Positions 1 to 13,400 of a stretch of 64,000 nt of DNA are shown in pieces. The notes beneath the pieces are model-generated. The model did not search any database and had not been told where the DNA came from. It was given only the letters and a program-made list of their open reading frames with translations. A program made the position numbers and the translations under genes. Where the stretch lies: positions 120,005,575 through 120,069,574 of the forward strand of contig NC_079149.1 of assembly GCF_945859685.1 (NCBI RefSeq), given 5' to 3'. Numbering within the stretch: the stretch's first letter is position 1; each line of letters opens with the position of its first letter. Source of the stretch: Eupeodes corollae. Its lineage: Eukaryota > Arthropoda > Insecta > Diptera > Syrphidae.

Positions 1-187
1 CTCCAGTTATGGAGTATAGTCCCACCGAACTAACTAGCTTTAAGTCCAATGTGTTTCGACTAGATACGACAGTTAAGCTCAACATTCTTGTGAATTATAT
101 TCTAAAAAATCAATGATTTGGTGCTACTTACAAAATGGACCTATTTATTCTGGAAAGGATTTAACAAAAAAAGCTAAAAACTCTCAC

Positions 188-1675
188 CTTATAGAACTAT
201 GCGCTAAATCATCATCTGTTCCAATTGCCCTTAGCACATACGACGGTTCCAAAGAGGCCGATGTACATGCAGATCCACTTGACAAGGCGATATCCTTAAG
301 CGCCATCAACAAAGACTCTCCCTCCACATAGGCAAACGATAAGTTCAAACATCCCGGATAAGTGTGTTCGGGATCACCATTTCGAATGACATGTGGTAAA
401 CCTTCCATAATTTTATCCAATAATCGGTTCGATAGAAATTCAACCCATTTCTCATCGTAACTTAATTCACGTCTGGCAATATCGCAGGCAGCTCCCAATC
501 CAACAGCTAAAGGCGCCGGTACAGTTCCACTTCGTAGACCACGCTCTTGACCACCACCACTTTGAATCGGTACAAGACGAACTCGAGGTTTTCTACCAAC
601 ATACAATGCACCGATTCCTTTGGGTCCGTATATCTTGTGGCCCGATATCGACATTAAGTTAATGTTATCCTTATGGACATCGATAGGAATTTTGCCCACC
701 GCTTGTGCGGCATCTGTGTGGAATAGTACTTTGTTTGCTTTGCAAATTGTACTTATGTCTGAAAGGGGCTGTCGAACACCTAAAAGACATATTTTTTGTA
801 AAAAGACTTTCAAGATAGATTGAGTCTATCCTTACCAATTTCATTGTTGACTGTCATGATAGATACCAAAGCTGTTTGTGGGGTAATTGCTTGTTCAAGT
901 TCCTTGAGATCTATTATACCATTCTTCTGTACCGGCAAGTAGGTGATTTTAAAACCCTCGGCTTCCAAAGCTCGACATGAATCCAATACACATTTGTGTT
1001 CTGTTTGTGTTGTGATAACGTGATTTTTCTTTTCTCCATAAAATCTTAAAAAAATGCAAGGACAAAAATCGAGTGTTTTCAAAATCAATTAAGAACATGA
1101 AAACCAACCTTGCAACACCCTTTATAGCGATATTATTCGATTCAGTTGCACCAGACGTGAATATAATTTCTTTGGGATCGGCTCCAATAAGATTTGCAAT
1201 TTGTTCGCGTGCCAATTCGACAGCTTTTTCAGATTCCCAGCCGTAATAATGATTCCTTGAATGTGGATTGCCATACTGATGTATTAGGTAGGGTAGCATA
1301 GCATCCAAAACACGGGGATCCTAAAAGAACAACAAAACACAAAATGACATCTTGTGAAATTAGAAATTCACTTTCTTTTTACTTACCATGGGAGTTGTAG
1401 CTTGTGCATCCAAGTAAAGGGGTTTCTTATCAGGTTGGATAAATGGTTTGTCTTCCTTTTTCTTTGGATCTATTTTTGTTTTTTATTTTATATTGTGAAA
1501 TTGCGAAGCATACATTTAGTAGAAGTATTTTTTCATATCAATAACCTCACATTATAAAGTTACCTTTTGCTGCTACAGCTGCATTTGATGCAAGACGAAT
1601 GCCATTCAGATTTAATATTCCGGATCTCGTTAGGGATTTAACAGCATCGGGATGAATAAGCCTTTTTGGCAACAT
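188..1675 (-). CDS. Nfs1: Cysteine desulfurase Nfs1, mitochondrial (3' end cut by the window)
   Basis: PLP enzyme that takes sulfur from cysteine for Fe-S cluster assembly in the mitochondrial matrix. Five coding exons, all phase-consistent: 1675-1564, 1469-1387, 1320-1109, 1044-836 and 779-188, giving 402 complete codons. The ATG at 1675 opens a basic, hydroxylated N-terminus (MLPKRLIHPDAVKSLTRSG) like a mitochondrial presequence. Exon 2 carries LYLDAQATTPM. The PLP lysine is K254 in SISGHKIYGPKG, with D228 and Q231 in HTDAAQAVGK. The mobile-loop catalytic cysteine is C377 in SSGSACTSASLEPS. The last exon donor (AG|GTGAG at 189-183) is intact, and bases 1-182 hold no recognisable final exon, so the last roughly 55-60 residues lie beyond the left edge. 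It is the single-copy eukaryotic NFS1 type rather than bacterial SufS. The family call is very secure. Confidence 0.96.
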
Positions 1676-3906
1676 TGTAATTAGTTGCATCATTTTTACG
1701 GAAAAATTGTAAAGTTATTTCGTTCGCTTTGCTACAAAGATAATTCGGTTTGATGGTATTTCGAATTTTATGATGATGCAGCCAACCAACAAAATAAGAA
1801 TAATATTGCGAATGATAAGCGAATGTCAAAACAAAGCGTGGGTGAAGTAAATTAGTTCTGTTTGTGTAATGATTGACACATGTGATTATACACAGCTTTT
1901 AAACGGTGCAATATTTCATTGGTGATTTTTGAACAATTTTTGGTGTTTGCTTCATTATATATTTCATAGAGGAAATATATTATCTAGAGTCCCGACTCAG
2001 TGGGTTTGCTCTCTTTCGGCCTACAAGCTAAATTGAGACGATTTTGTCCATTAGGATAAGCATGTGTTAGTTGTCCCGTGCATTTCTTATGGGACCAAGC
2101 CATTATGAATGTAGTTGTTATGGAATTTGTGCCCATATTGCTCAACGGCGGGGGAAAAAAAACTATGAGGTGAACTCAGCCGTTCAAAAAAGTGATCCGT
2201 TGCATTCAAAAATTGAAAAATTAATGCAATAATTTAAGAAAGACTAATTTTATGGTTCCTTTCCAGTGTAAACTGTGCAGTATCTAAAATGAAAACACAG
2301 ACTATTAAATAAATCGATTATTGTTGCACCTCCTTCGCTGCAATTTGACTTACTTTTTATTCAATGAAGTGAACTTGTATATACTCTTTTCAATATAAAG
2401 GTTTTTAGTCTGAAAAATATCAAATTATATTAAATATCAAAACAGTTAGCAAAAACTTACATTAAAAATCCTAAACCCATTGTTTTGTTTTGCAAAATTG
2501 ATTGTAATTTTTGACAAGTTATAAAAATTCCATAAGTTTCATTTTAGCCCAATCCCCCATTTTGCTTTTTTTTCTCCACTCACATGTATTCACCGATAGG
2601 TAATTTGGGAGAGTTCACCTCGAATTCGTGTTTCAGGTAGGCCCCGGTCGGGACTCTAGATAATATATTTCCTCTATGATATTTTTCTTGTACTTATTTC
2701 AATTACAAAAATTTTAAACGTCACTTTCGCTAAATTAAAAATGTTTAAGTTAATTCTTTTTTTTTACAGATAGGCCTCTGATATCATATTTTGTATGACT
2801 GAACTTTTGACTGTAAATCTGAAGGCTAAAGTACGTAGACCAGACTTGATAACAATAAGCACTTTTTGCCATAAGTTAAAAGTTTTTTTTTTGCTAGCAT
2901 TTAGATTATAACAAATAATAGTATATATTACTTTTGATCACAGGCTAGTACACAGCTAAACTGAACTACATTTTTCGTTGGTCTAAATATCCACAGCAAA
3001 AAACACGGCGGAAAATGTTTGTGTAGAAAATGTTTAAATGTTTAGTAAAGTGACAATCGTTGATAAGTGAAAGTCAACAGATTTACAAGTCATTTGCAAA
3101 CTTCAGCTAACTAAAAGGAAATATAATAATTATCTCATATAAATGTTTTTGTGGATCACGTTTTCGAAATTTTAAATTTAATTGAAGATGCTAGCTTTTT
3201 CTTTTCAAGAGATTGCAGAAGGTCTTCTTCGTTTAAGGCCTCACAATGGCACGTCAACATTCAAACAGATCATTCTATTTGTTTTACTACCTCTAACAAA
3301 TATAAATTTAATACTTTGCGTCACCTTTTTGTGCAGATTTTAAATTGAAGAACAATATAAGCCCCCTCTCACTAACTCGTGAATTTTCATAGAAACTTGA
3401 AAACTTAAGAAGAATATGATAAAATACAGTTTGCAATTTGTTTGTCCGTCTCATTTAACAAATGTGATTTCCAATTTAAATTATTTATTTTTTATCAATT
3501 TTTTCCAAGAACCAGAAGAACACATCGAACAAGCCTAAAATTCTGTCAAAATAGAAAATCTGCACAAAACAAATTATAGGAAATTATGACAGTTTACTTG
3601 CTGTTTCCCATAATCCATAATCCAAGTGTCAATTTTAATTAGTGTTGGTAAGGTTGGTAATTCAATTCTGTGGGTATTTTATTTTCTTTTTCGTCAAATT
3701 GCATCAACAACAAAAATATCTTTGTTCTCTTGAAGTTTTTGTATTCAATCTACTAAACGAATTAGAACACTTTTAATAGCTAATTTGAAAGTAATTAACT
3801 TTGTAATTAATTTGAATTCAGTTATTACTTGATTCACTACGAGGTGTGTCGAAGGTTGTTTTTTAAACTTTAAAACTTATTAACTTTCTCAATAGTGCGA
3901 GCTGCA
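1676..3906. other. Divergent intergenic region, Nfs1 / sorting nexin
   Basis: About 2.2 kb between two divergent start codons. It holds the 716-bp inverted-repeat element described separately at 1964-2679. The rest is AT-rich with no open frame I trust. Both promoters should lie here, near 1700-1900 and 3600-3890, but I see no clear TATA box or initiator. Confidence 0.6.
1964..2679. mobile_element. Non-autonomous DNA transposon (MITE) with perfect 33-bp terminal inverted repeats
   Basis: Bases 1964-1996 are the exact reverse complement of 2647-2679 (33 of 33), starting TCATAGAGGAAATATATTAT. A second, subterminal inverted pair, GAGGTGAACTC, lies at 2167-2177 and 2611-2621. The 716-bp interior has no transposase frame. 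TA dinucleotides at 1967-1968 and 2675-2676 would fit a TA target duplication, as in Tc1/mariner-type MITEs, if the true ends are GAGG/CCTC, but the superfamily is not settled. The perfect arms suggest a fairly recent insertion in the Nfs1/sorting nexin promoter region. Confidence 0.85.
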
Positions 3907-5799
3907 ATGGCAAGAAGATCTTCAGCTACTGGAGGGGATATTATTGGTACAACAGATGATTTAGATGACTTGGATACTCCTTCCACAGATGGCATCGAAA
4001 CTGGTTCCCTTGCCATAAAAGAATCTGAACGTATTAAAGAAAAAGGTAAGAAACTGCAGTAAGACTTTAAATAACTTTTTATTACATAACTCCGATTGTT
4101 GTATGCGTATTCCAGAACTATGGCAAAGGCCAACAACCCAACGAGTGCTTCCAAACGACGGAACGACAATTCTTCGTTTCGAAATTCCATATGCCCGCAT
4201 AATGCCACCCAAAAACGAGAATCCCAACATAAAACGCTATGTTGTCTATGATCTGTCGGTTCGTCAGGATTCAGCTGTAATTGATCCGAATCCAGCTACC
4301 ATTGAAAGACGCTACACGGACTTCCTCAAATTGTACACTAACTTAAAAAAGAATCATCCAACTGCTTTCAATTCAGTTTACTTTCCTAAAAAAGTACTCA
4401 TGGGAAACTTTTCCCCGGATTTGATTGCCGAACGAAGTGCCGCTTTTGAGGCATTTCTAGATCACATAGTCTCGAAGGCTGTCCTTAGAGAATCGCCTTA
4501 CTTCTTGCACTTCCTTCAAGATATCGAATTGAGAAAAGCGTGTCAGTTGTTGGACGAACGTCGTAATGAATCGGCTATTCCATTGCTAGAGAATTGTTTC
4601 CGCTTGTTGAACAAGATATTCATGGATCGTTCGAAACCTGTATTGTTATTACTTTGTCGACTTGTTGCCGCTTGTACAACTTCACCTGTACCACATCCAT
4701 CGGCAGATCGATGGGCTGAATTAGCACTGAGGCGCTATGAAACGTTATGTGATACTGATTTGCTGCCTCTTTATATTCCCCTTTTACAAACTTGTTCCCA
4801 TCTATGGTGAGTTTTTCCTTGTTTTTAATTACTTCTTTATTCTTCAATCCAATAAATTATCAATTAAATCATCGTTTAATTCATATCATGACTCAACTAT
4901 AGGAAAGACTTCTCTATCTATATCTATAGCTAATACAAAAATTTGAGAGCAAATCGCAAAGGTTACGTGTCGATTTGTATTTTTAAAATAATACGCGTAT
5001 GACGCAGGTTATTATTTCTATTTTTTTGTTTTTTTTTTTTTTGATTTTCCAATACTCAATGACCCGAATTTGATTTTTCTTTCCCTGTTGTATGGGTTAT
5101 TCCAAAATCTAAATTTAAATTGCATATTTGCGAAATTTACATATTTGTATTCATTTGCCAGAAATCAATTTATTTCTATTTTCTTTGAAATGTAATTTTC
5201 TCAAGTGCTTGTACTGTTTAGATTTATTTTCATATTACTAAAATTCAAACAAAAATTTTGAAAGTACTCGCAATGAGTTGTAGAATTTTAGAAGATAATA
5301 GCATTTTTATGAATTCTTATCTCTAGTTCCTTATTCGTTATTTATTTATTTCTTTTTCTTTGTTTTTCCTTTTTTGGAGATAAATAACAATAAAGTTTTT
5401 TGCTGTGCAGATAACAAATTTAAAAAAGACATCTTATTTTGTCAATTTTTGTGTATGTTTCTATTTTTTATAGTTGAAAACTTGTCAATGTAAATTTGTT
5501 TGCATTTGCCACGAGTTTAACTAAATCAAGAGAGTTATTAATTAACTCGATTTTTGAAGTGAGAAAATAAAATAAATATTTTTAAAAACTCACGCATTAA
5601 TTGTAAACTAAATTTGAATCACATAAGAGACTTTAGTTAAAACCTTAATATTTTTCTTTTTAGGTGGCAACGAGGACGTGATCAAAAATTGATCACAGAT
5701 CGCCTTACGGACATGTCGAAAAAAGGGATAAATATAAACAATAGTCCGCCACTGATGAAAGCTATTCACTTGCTCGATCCATTAACTGAAACAATATAA
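3907..5799 (+). CDS. Snx21: PX-domain sorting nexin, SNX20/SNX21 type
   Basis: Phosphoinositide-binding endosomal sorting protein. Three exons, 3907-4045, 4116-4806 and 5664-5799, keep phase (G|AA, then TG|G) and give 321 residues. That compares with about 316 for human SNX20 and 373 for SNX21 as I recall. Residues 1-46 are acidic and Ser/Thr-rich (TTDDLDDLDTPSTDG). The PX domain spans about 67-182, with the RRYTDF phosphoinositide motif at 111-116 and FPKK plus a helix SPDLIAERSAAFEAFL after it. A helical C-terminal half with LLDERRNESAIPLLENCF fits the PXB domain of this subfamily. The last exon encodes GRDQKLITDRL and a hydrophobic end, stopping at 5799. The intron at 4807 starts GTGAGT, so reading on past 4806 is not needed. 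An AATAAA lies at 6258. The choice between SNX20 and SNX21 is by family only. Confidence 0.88.
4807..5663 (+). other. Last intron of the sorting nexin
   Basis: AT-rich intron with a GTGAGT donor and a TTTTTAG acceptor. No internal gene, repeat family or structured RNA is visible. Confidence 0.7.
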
Positions 5800-7407
5800 T
5801 TCTCCTACTCCAACACCCCCTCCACACACACAGAAGTCTATATCATTTTATGTAGTTTAATGTTATGTATTTATTTTATTTTCAAACCAAAATGTATGCA
5901 TTTTTTTTATTGAATGCTTACGAAAGTTTAGTAGTTTTTTAGGTCATTTACATTGAACACTGTTATTAATTATTTTTATTTTCAAAGTTAATTACATTTT
6001 TGGGGAATTTTTATTTAACTAATTTTAATTTGCTTTTAAATGCATTTGACTGAGATTAATAATGAAACTCGAATATATGTAATTTTATATATTAATTTTT
6101 CTTTTACTCAAAATTCTGTTACAAATTTTGTGCAATTTTTACAAACATCAATTATTATATACTATATGGACCAGTTTAAAAGCTAATTTTTAGTTTGGTA
6201 ACACATATTTTAAATGATCTATTATATTATTATGTATAATGTGCACGCAAACAATTAAATAAAAAGAAAAAGAAAATTATAGTATGAATAAGAAAGTATC
6301 CGTCAATTTGTAACTGAAACATACACATTTATATTAGATATTAAAACTATTGTAAAACATTACACTCATATATCTTATAGGATACAAATAAATGGTATAA
6401 TTTATATAAAAACAAAAATTGTTAAAATATTTTCTAGAACTTTAAAAATGGAGTAAGTATAAAGGTAACAGAGAATAAATAGATATTGAAACGATGTAAC
6501 CTTCTACTTGGAAATATATAAAACCAAATTTTCGCACCAAATAATATTTTATTGTAAGGGAGATGGGCGCATAAATACTAAGTCCGCCTCTGCAGTCGAT
6601 CCTGAGATTCTAAAACTCTCATAAACCAGCGTGTCTTCTAACTTTAATTCAATATAATGTGATGAACAAAATATTGAATAATAGATCTCTTTTGATTGGT
6701 TCTCTTATTGAATCTAGTTCTAAAGGGCAATGTAAACAACTTTATACCTTAATTAATTCTCCATAATGTAAATATTTTTTCATACCAAAGAATGAACTTG
6801 TTTAAATTATACAAGACCCGAGTTGTTCATGCATCTTCGTTAAGCATTATTGGCTGCTCAATGTCTAATCAGTTATCTTTAACAGAGGTGTTGATTTAGT
6901 CGACATTTTATTTAGTTAGTTTCATAACGTTAAATGGTATGGTTGGGTGATTTTATAATTCTGTTCTGTTTAAAATTGTGTACTACCTAACAATAGTCGG
7001 TATATTTTGTATGTAAGTGGTTTAAAAAAGCAACACAGTGGATTTTAGGTCTATGAAACCCTGAATTCGTGAATGAAAATAAGAGTGCAAAGCGAAATTG
7101 ATTTACAAGTAGTTTAAACTTGCAACGGTCATTATGGACAATGACGTAATAACTGAAAATATAAAATAGTTGTTTACATTCGTTTGAATATTGTATTAAA
7201 AACAAACAGCTGCTGCTGTTGGTTGTTGATCAATCATCATCATAATAAGAAGAACCAGTTCTAAAAAATACTACATACTCGTAGTAATAATATGCGCGGT
7301 TTTGATTTTTCAAATGATTATTTTTTTATAAAGTGTGGTGATGAACTCAAATGGATGTCAAAGTCTTAAACAAATATTATTAATTAAAGTGATATAAAAA
7401 AGGAAAA
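5800..7407 (+). other. Sorting nexin 3' UTR and transglutaminase upstream region
   Basis: AT-rich. A polyadenylation signal AATAAA at 6258-6263 is a plausible end for the sorting nexin transcript. The distal transglutaminase promoter must lie towards 7000-7400. A CAGCTGCTGCTGTTGG stretch at about 7207 looks like 5' UTR sequence. No other gene is seen. Confidence 0.5.
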
Positions 7408-10400
7408 ATGGGGAATAAAATAGCTTGTGGTGGTTCTGAGAAGTATATTTCGACTTGTTGCCAAAAAGATTCATGGTCACCCAAACACCAAAATGAAATT
7501 CAATTCAATAATCGGTTTACTTTGCAAACAATTGAATCCAACTTAAATGGTAAGAACAAGTTATATTCTATGCAATCTTAGAGAGGTTTTATTCATCAGT
7601 TAATATTATAAAATAAAAGAAAATAATAGTAGATGTAAAGTAATTATTTTATAATTATTGTTTTTTATTTATAAGCGTACCCAATGACCCTTAGAATTCT
7701 TTATTTTAATGTGATTTAAGCAATTTGATTATAAACTATGTGTAACTATCTATATACAAATACTTTAATTTAATATCCATAGTCCACATATTGAAGGTAA
7801 TATACAACAACATTCAAGGGATATTTAATTAGAAAATTCTTATTTTATTCTAAGTTTCTAAAAGATGCACATTTCCTTGTATATGTTTTGCATTTATATA
7901 ATTTTTAAATAAGCACTTATTTAAAAATTCAAGAGAATAATTTGATTCTGAAAGTACTAAATAATACAATATCTTAGTTAAACCGTTAGGGTGGTTTTAT
8001 TTCGAGGTGTTACGTCCTCGCTGCAAAATGCGTGCTATATACACTATATACTTCTAATTTTTCACGTTCATACATAATGTATGAGACATGTCCTCGTAAG
8101 TGAGTTACTATTTTAGCGTGAATACTCGTAGTTTTCGTTAAAATTTGAATATTAAACGAATATGACTACATACGATGAATGCTGCTCCAAAATATTGTTA
8201 TAGTGTAAACATCTAGGTCAACTAGGTTATGACATACATATGTATGTACTTATTATATAAATGATTGATGAATGAAGGATTTTTTGGTCTGGTACATATC
8301 TGTTAAATAAGCACTCTGTTAAATTAAATTGATAGTTTATAATTATAATTAAATTATAAGTTTATAAGTATCAAAGTTTAACACTTAAACATCCAAAAAA
8401 TAAATGAATAACAATTAATTAAAAGGTGTTTAGTTCGATAATAAATAAAGATTTAAAAGCCTGAATCTCATTATTTATCTACTATCAGTTGGTAGTTGAT
8501 GCTCGCAATAGGTTTTCATATTTTGTCAAATATATATAGGTATATACAAATTTGGGTAGGTTTAGAAGACATAATGGGACTTGAAGCTAAGGTATGTTGA
8601 GAATGCTAGAAAAAATCTACATGTGTTCACACTAGACTCTTTTGAGAAAAAAAACATTTTGACAAATGACAATTGTATCTCCTTCTCACTTAATAGTTAA
8701 AAAAGGGATAGGAAATAGAGATAGACATTTTTATTGTTTTTTGTCAATGAAAGTGAACGAGATAAAATTGCCATTTACAGGAACGGACTTAAATATTAAG
8801 TGCACTTGTTGTCAAAATATCAGAGGATCCTATTTTTTCTTCACATGAAAGCTGAATTCCATTGCTCCTTGATTAATAATTTAATATACACATGAATGGA
8901 GTGGACCTATACTGTTTTATGCCGAATCATAATGACTAATTTGAGAAAACACTTTTCATGACAAGAATTAATCTTGGAGGATTTGTCAATTTCCTTGAAA
9001 AAAAAACTTAGTGGCACAGGCAGGGATTAAACCCAAGACCTCTGGCGTGATAGTCCAACGCACTACCATACCACAAGACTGACTATTCAATGCTTAAAAT
9101 AATAATAAATATAAAAATAAACATTACTAACCTAGAAAACTAAATTAACTATTTGATTAAAATTGTTCACACCTTTTTAATGTAAAAACAATTTCATTGA
9201 TGGATAAATGGAGTATGTAATTGTACCTGCTTTACATATTTAATAAACATTCATCAAAAATACATCTGGCTATTTAGTTTAATTTTATTTATTGCAAATG
9301 TTTAAAACGTGACATGGGTGAAACTTTGTCTTCTTTTTGATGTTGTCGTCTTGACATTGTAAACAAAATACTTAAAAAAATGTAAGTTATTCATATTTAA
9401 AGTTAAATTGAATATATACAAAGAAGAGGATATGTATGAACATTTGGAAAAAGACCCAAATGACGTAAAAGTGCACGAAATGGTACGTGCTTTGTATGAC
9501 TAACAAAATATAAACAAATATTTTTTTTTTATTGAAAAGATAAAAAGATATTTAAGAGATGAGCATCATATTAAGAAAACAAGTATTAAATTACTCAAAA
9601 TAATTATTTATAATCCACTATTTCTCTATTGAATTTGATGAGTTATGACGATGATTAGGTTTTTTTTTTTAAACTTGACCCGTCAACCAAAGTTGAATTT
9701 AAACATCTTATTCAAAATCATATAACAATTTCGTGCATTTTTTCCAGTTTACGTTTTGTTAAACTCAATGGGTGAGAATGGTATGGTTAGGGTAATTCCT
9801 TGACAGTTGTTGCGCCTTTAGAATAGCCGCTTTAGCCGAACTTATAACTTAAGTGAAAATTCGGATACCCGAAACATATTTTCAATCAAATTTTATAATT
9901 TTTCATTGAACAAAAACTTTCTTCAGTGAAAAAATTAATCGAATTTGAATTTATTTTTAGAGACTGGAGTGAATTTTTTTTAAAATAAAACAGATACTAT
10001 TTATGTTTATAGGTTATCTACATAAGACAATCTCCTTTTAAACCGGAACCTATGGCATTCAATTATGTATTTGATTCTTTTTTAAAAACACCACTTATGG
10101 CCTTATCATCCTCTTAACGCTTCGATTCTTATCTACATGAAGTAGTAGTAGGTAAATGTTACTTCTTTACTTATAATCGAAAAGTATCTTAAAACATTAT
10201 CTTGCCTAGCCTACAATTATTATCTCCAAGATACCATTTTAAGATTTGTACTAATAATTATAATTTAAAACTTTATTTAGTCATTCCAACCTCATGCTAG
10301 AAGTGTCTTATAATTTATTTGTGTTCCATTAAAATAAAAATGAAATCAAGTCCGAACAAATTCTCCAGACATCAAAAGTTTATATTATAGTGAATTGACA

Positions 10401-13400
10401 AGCTCACGTTATTGTTAGATATACAAAACACACCTCTTAATGACTTAATAAATTGCATTTATGATCATTCTCCCTCTTACTGCATTTTTGGTTTGCACAA
10501 CGTTTTTTGAAATGAGGTTGAGGGGAACGTTACACTGCACATTGCACAATCTTAAATCCCATGAGTGTTAAGTTTAAACGTCAATTTAAAAATAATATTT
10601 TTGCATGAGGTTTGACGTTTGAGTAATATAAATACAAATATACTTATTCTATGGAATGCATTTATATGCATTAAATGTTTGTTTGTGCGTGACAAATTAT
10701 GTTAATAGTAACAAGTAAATATTAAAATGTGATTTATTTTGATGATTTATGATTTATTGAGCATCAGTTTCTATTAAAACCACTTGACAGATCTATTGGT
10801 GAATTTAACAACCGGAAGACTTTCAATACATGTATATATGTATATAGAAAGGTAGACAATTTTTATGAAAAGTATATCCCCACAATTGCATACAACTCAT
10901 TGAAATAAAGATAATTGAGATTACTTAAATATATAATAATCTACTAGATTTAAGATATAGAAATTCTTGTTTTCTGTCATCAAATAAATGCAGTCTTCCC
11001 ACTAAAACACCCACTATAGTGTAATAGTTTTTTTGTTTATTCTGTTTTTTTTTTTTTTGCACTAACCTGAGTTCCATTATAGGAAATTTTTTATAGGAAG
11101 TATGTGGGAAGAGATTTTGATGTTATCGTTGGATTACAGACTTATTAGATAGATTTATGTATTTAAGTATGTACTTTAGTGTGTCATAATATGACCTACC
11201 AAATATGTTGTTATTGTTTTATAAAAAAATTAAGAACCCTCGAGTGATCTAACTTTTTTACTATGATTATTTGTTATTTTATAAACAAGGGTATATACCT
11301 ACATAACTATTTTTGAATTGTGTTGAATCCAAAGACATTACTTTTGCTTTAAGTTTTGAGATGTTGATAGTGTATTAAATTATTGTTTCTTGTATTCTTT
11401 GGTTTATTTTTTTATTATAATTGGTTATTGATTGATAAATATAAAAATAAAAAAAAAACATGAATGTTTCTATATCTAGTATCTGATTGATAAATATGTA
11501 AAATATTTAATGTCTGCACAATTGCAATTAATGTTTTGTGTAAAAGAGTTCCTTGTCAAATTAGAAAAGAAATAAGTAATATTTCTTTCCAAAACAAAAT
11601 ACAAATCGTGATCAGCTTACCTGAGGAGTTTAGATTATAATTTTTTTGTACGGTGAACTGAAGGTAGAGGTTCGTGAAGAAAAGTTCTGAGATTAAAATA
11701 AACTAACTAATTTCATTGTTTACAGTTAAAAAAATGAACTTGACTGCCAATGAAGTCCTTAAAGTTGTCTTAACCTGTCTATTGCTTTCCAATCAAGGCA
11801 ACTACTTTGGAAACTTTACAAGAAAGTTTGCAAAACCAAAGCACTTATGGGACGTCGCGAATCAACTTTTCGTTCGAAAACATTGAAACTCTTGAACAGA
11901 ATTTTGAGTTATTGAGACAAGTAAAGTAAAGAACTGAATCTGATACATGTTTGCCCTTAGTGTTGACGAAAAGATAAGTTTTTCAACTCTCGTCGAATTT
12001 TTGAAATTAGACATTCCACAAACGTTATATGTTTTCCATAGAGACTTAAAAGATCATTTAAGGCAAGAAGAAGTATTAAGTCAGACAATCGGCGGATCAC
12101 AAGAAATGTCGTTTCTTCGGTGATTACGTTCTTGAAATGCATTAACACTAGAAGGTAAAACATTTTCAGAAATAAGGCTTATTTTAACTTTGAAAGTTAC
12201 GATAATAAACAGAGATATTATGGATTGGAATTCGTGAAGAAACAAGCATCCATTTAGTTTTCATTAATAATATAAGTGTTTTAATATAAAAATGAAACTT
12301 CTTATTGACAAAAATTATAAAGATTCAAATATTATTTTTTTATGAATATTTAAAGTTAAGTAAATATCAATATGGGTTACATATGCAGCTGGATAAATTG
12401 TCTATTAGGCTTTTGATCAATACAAAGAATTTTACAAAACAATTATAAAAAACATACAAAAACATACTTTTTCATCAAAATATAAGAATTATTTTAGAAT
12501 GATCTTAGAATGGAAGCTGCATGTCCAGCACTCTCCATTAGAAGGAATTACTTTCTCGGTAATCCCTTCTTCGATAATACCAGTGAACTGGCAAATATTG
12601 ACACAAAACGTCTCTCTAACTTTATTAAAAGTACAAAATGGTTTGTTTAAATTCATTACTCTCCCATGAGTAACCTCATTAGTGGTATCACAATGGACCC
12701 TTGAGGTCTACGTGTGTCAATGATATCTGGACAGCCACTCTAACCTAACCTAACCTAGAATGGAAAAGAATAAATATCTTAAACTGTCTTGTATACTAAA
12801 TAATAAAAAAAAAAAAACAAAGTCTAAGCTTTACAAAGGTATTTTACCAAGACTGTATTCACGTAGGACATACATTACGTGAACTGAATCATAAAGCCTT
12901 AACCCTAATAAACAAATAATAATCATTGTCACTTCTTGAAAATGTGTAATCTATTTCAGGCCCCTCTGTTATTCATGCATCATAATACAATCGTCACCAT
13001 ACTTTTTCTCCTTGTACGTAATTTAAAATTACAAATTTTTTTATTAGCGCCAGTGGTTTACTCATGACATCATAATTAGTAACGTGAATTTAAAAGCTTA
13101 TTCAACTTATAACTGTGTAATTTCCGAAATATTCTTGAATCATAAACATCAAGGGTCATCTTTTCTTTTCCGTTTCTTGTTGAATACATTGCACATGAAT
13201 CATCCCAGGGATGTCAATCGAAACAGTACTTATAGTAGATACCGAACTGTTAAACAACAAACCACTGATTGATTGATTGAACGACAGCCGGATCATTCGC
13301 ACAACATAAAGCAAATATACTTTGAATAAAAAGTGTAAAATGTGTCTTTGTATATTCTTTTCCGGTGTAGGATTAAGATAATGAACGATCTCAGCGCAAA

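Noticed and set aside
1..182. Final Nfs1 exon
   Set aside because: Neither the expected FGIGRFTT-type block nor a suitable acceptor is present on the minus strand, so the exon lies outside the window.
12738..12757. Telomeric (TTAGG)n tract
   Set aside because: Too short, follows repeat-like 3' sequence, and flies lack TTAGG telomeres; better read as a retroelement tail.
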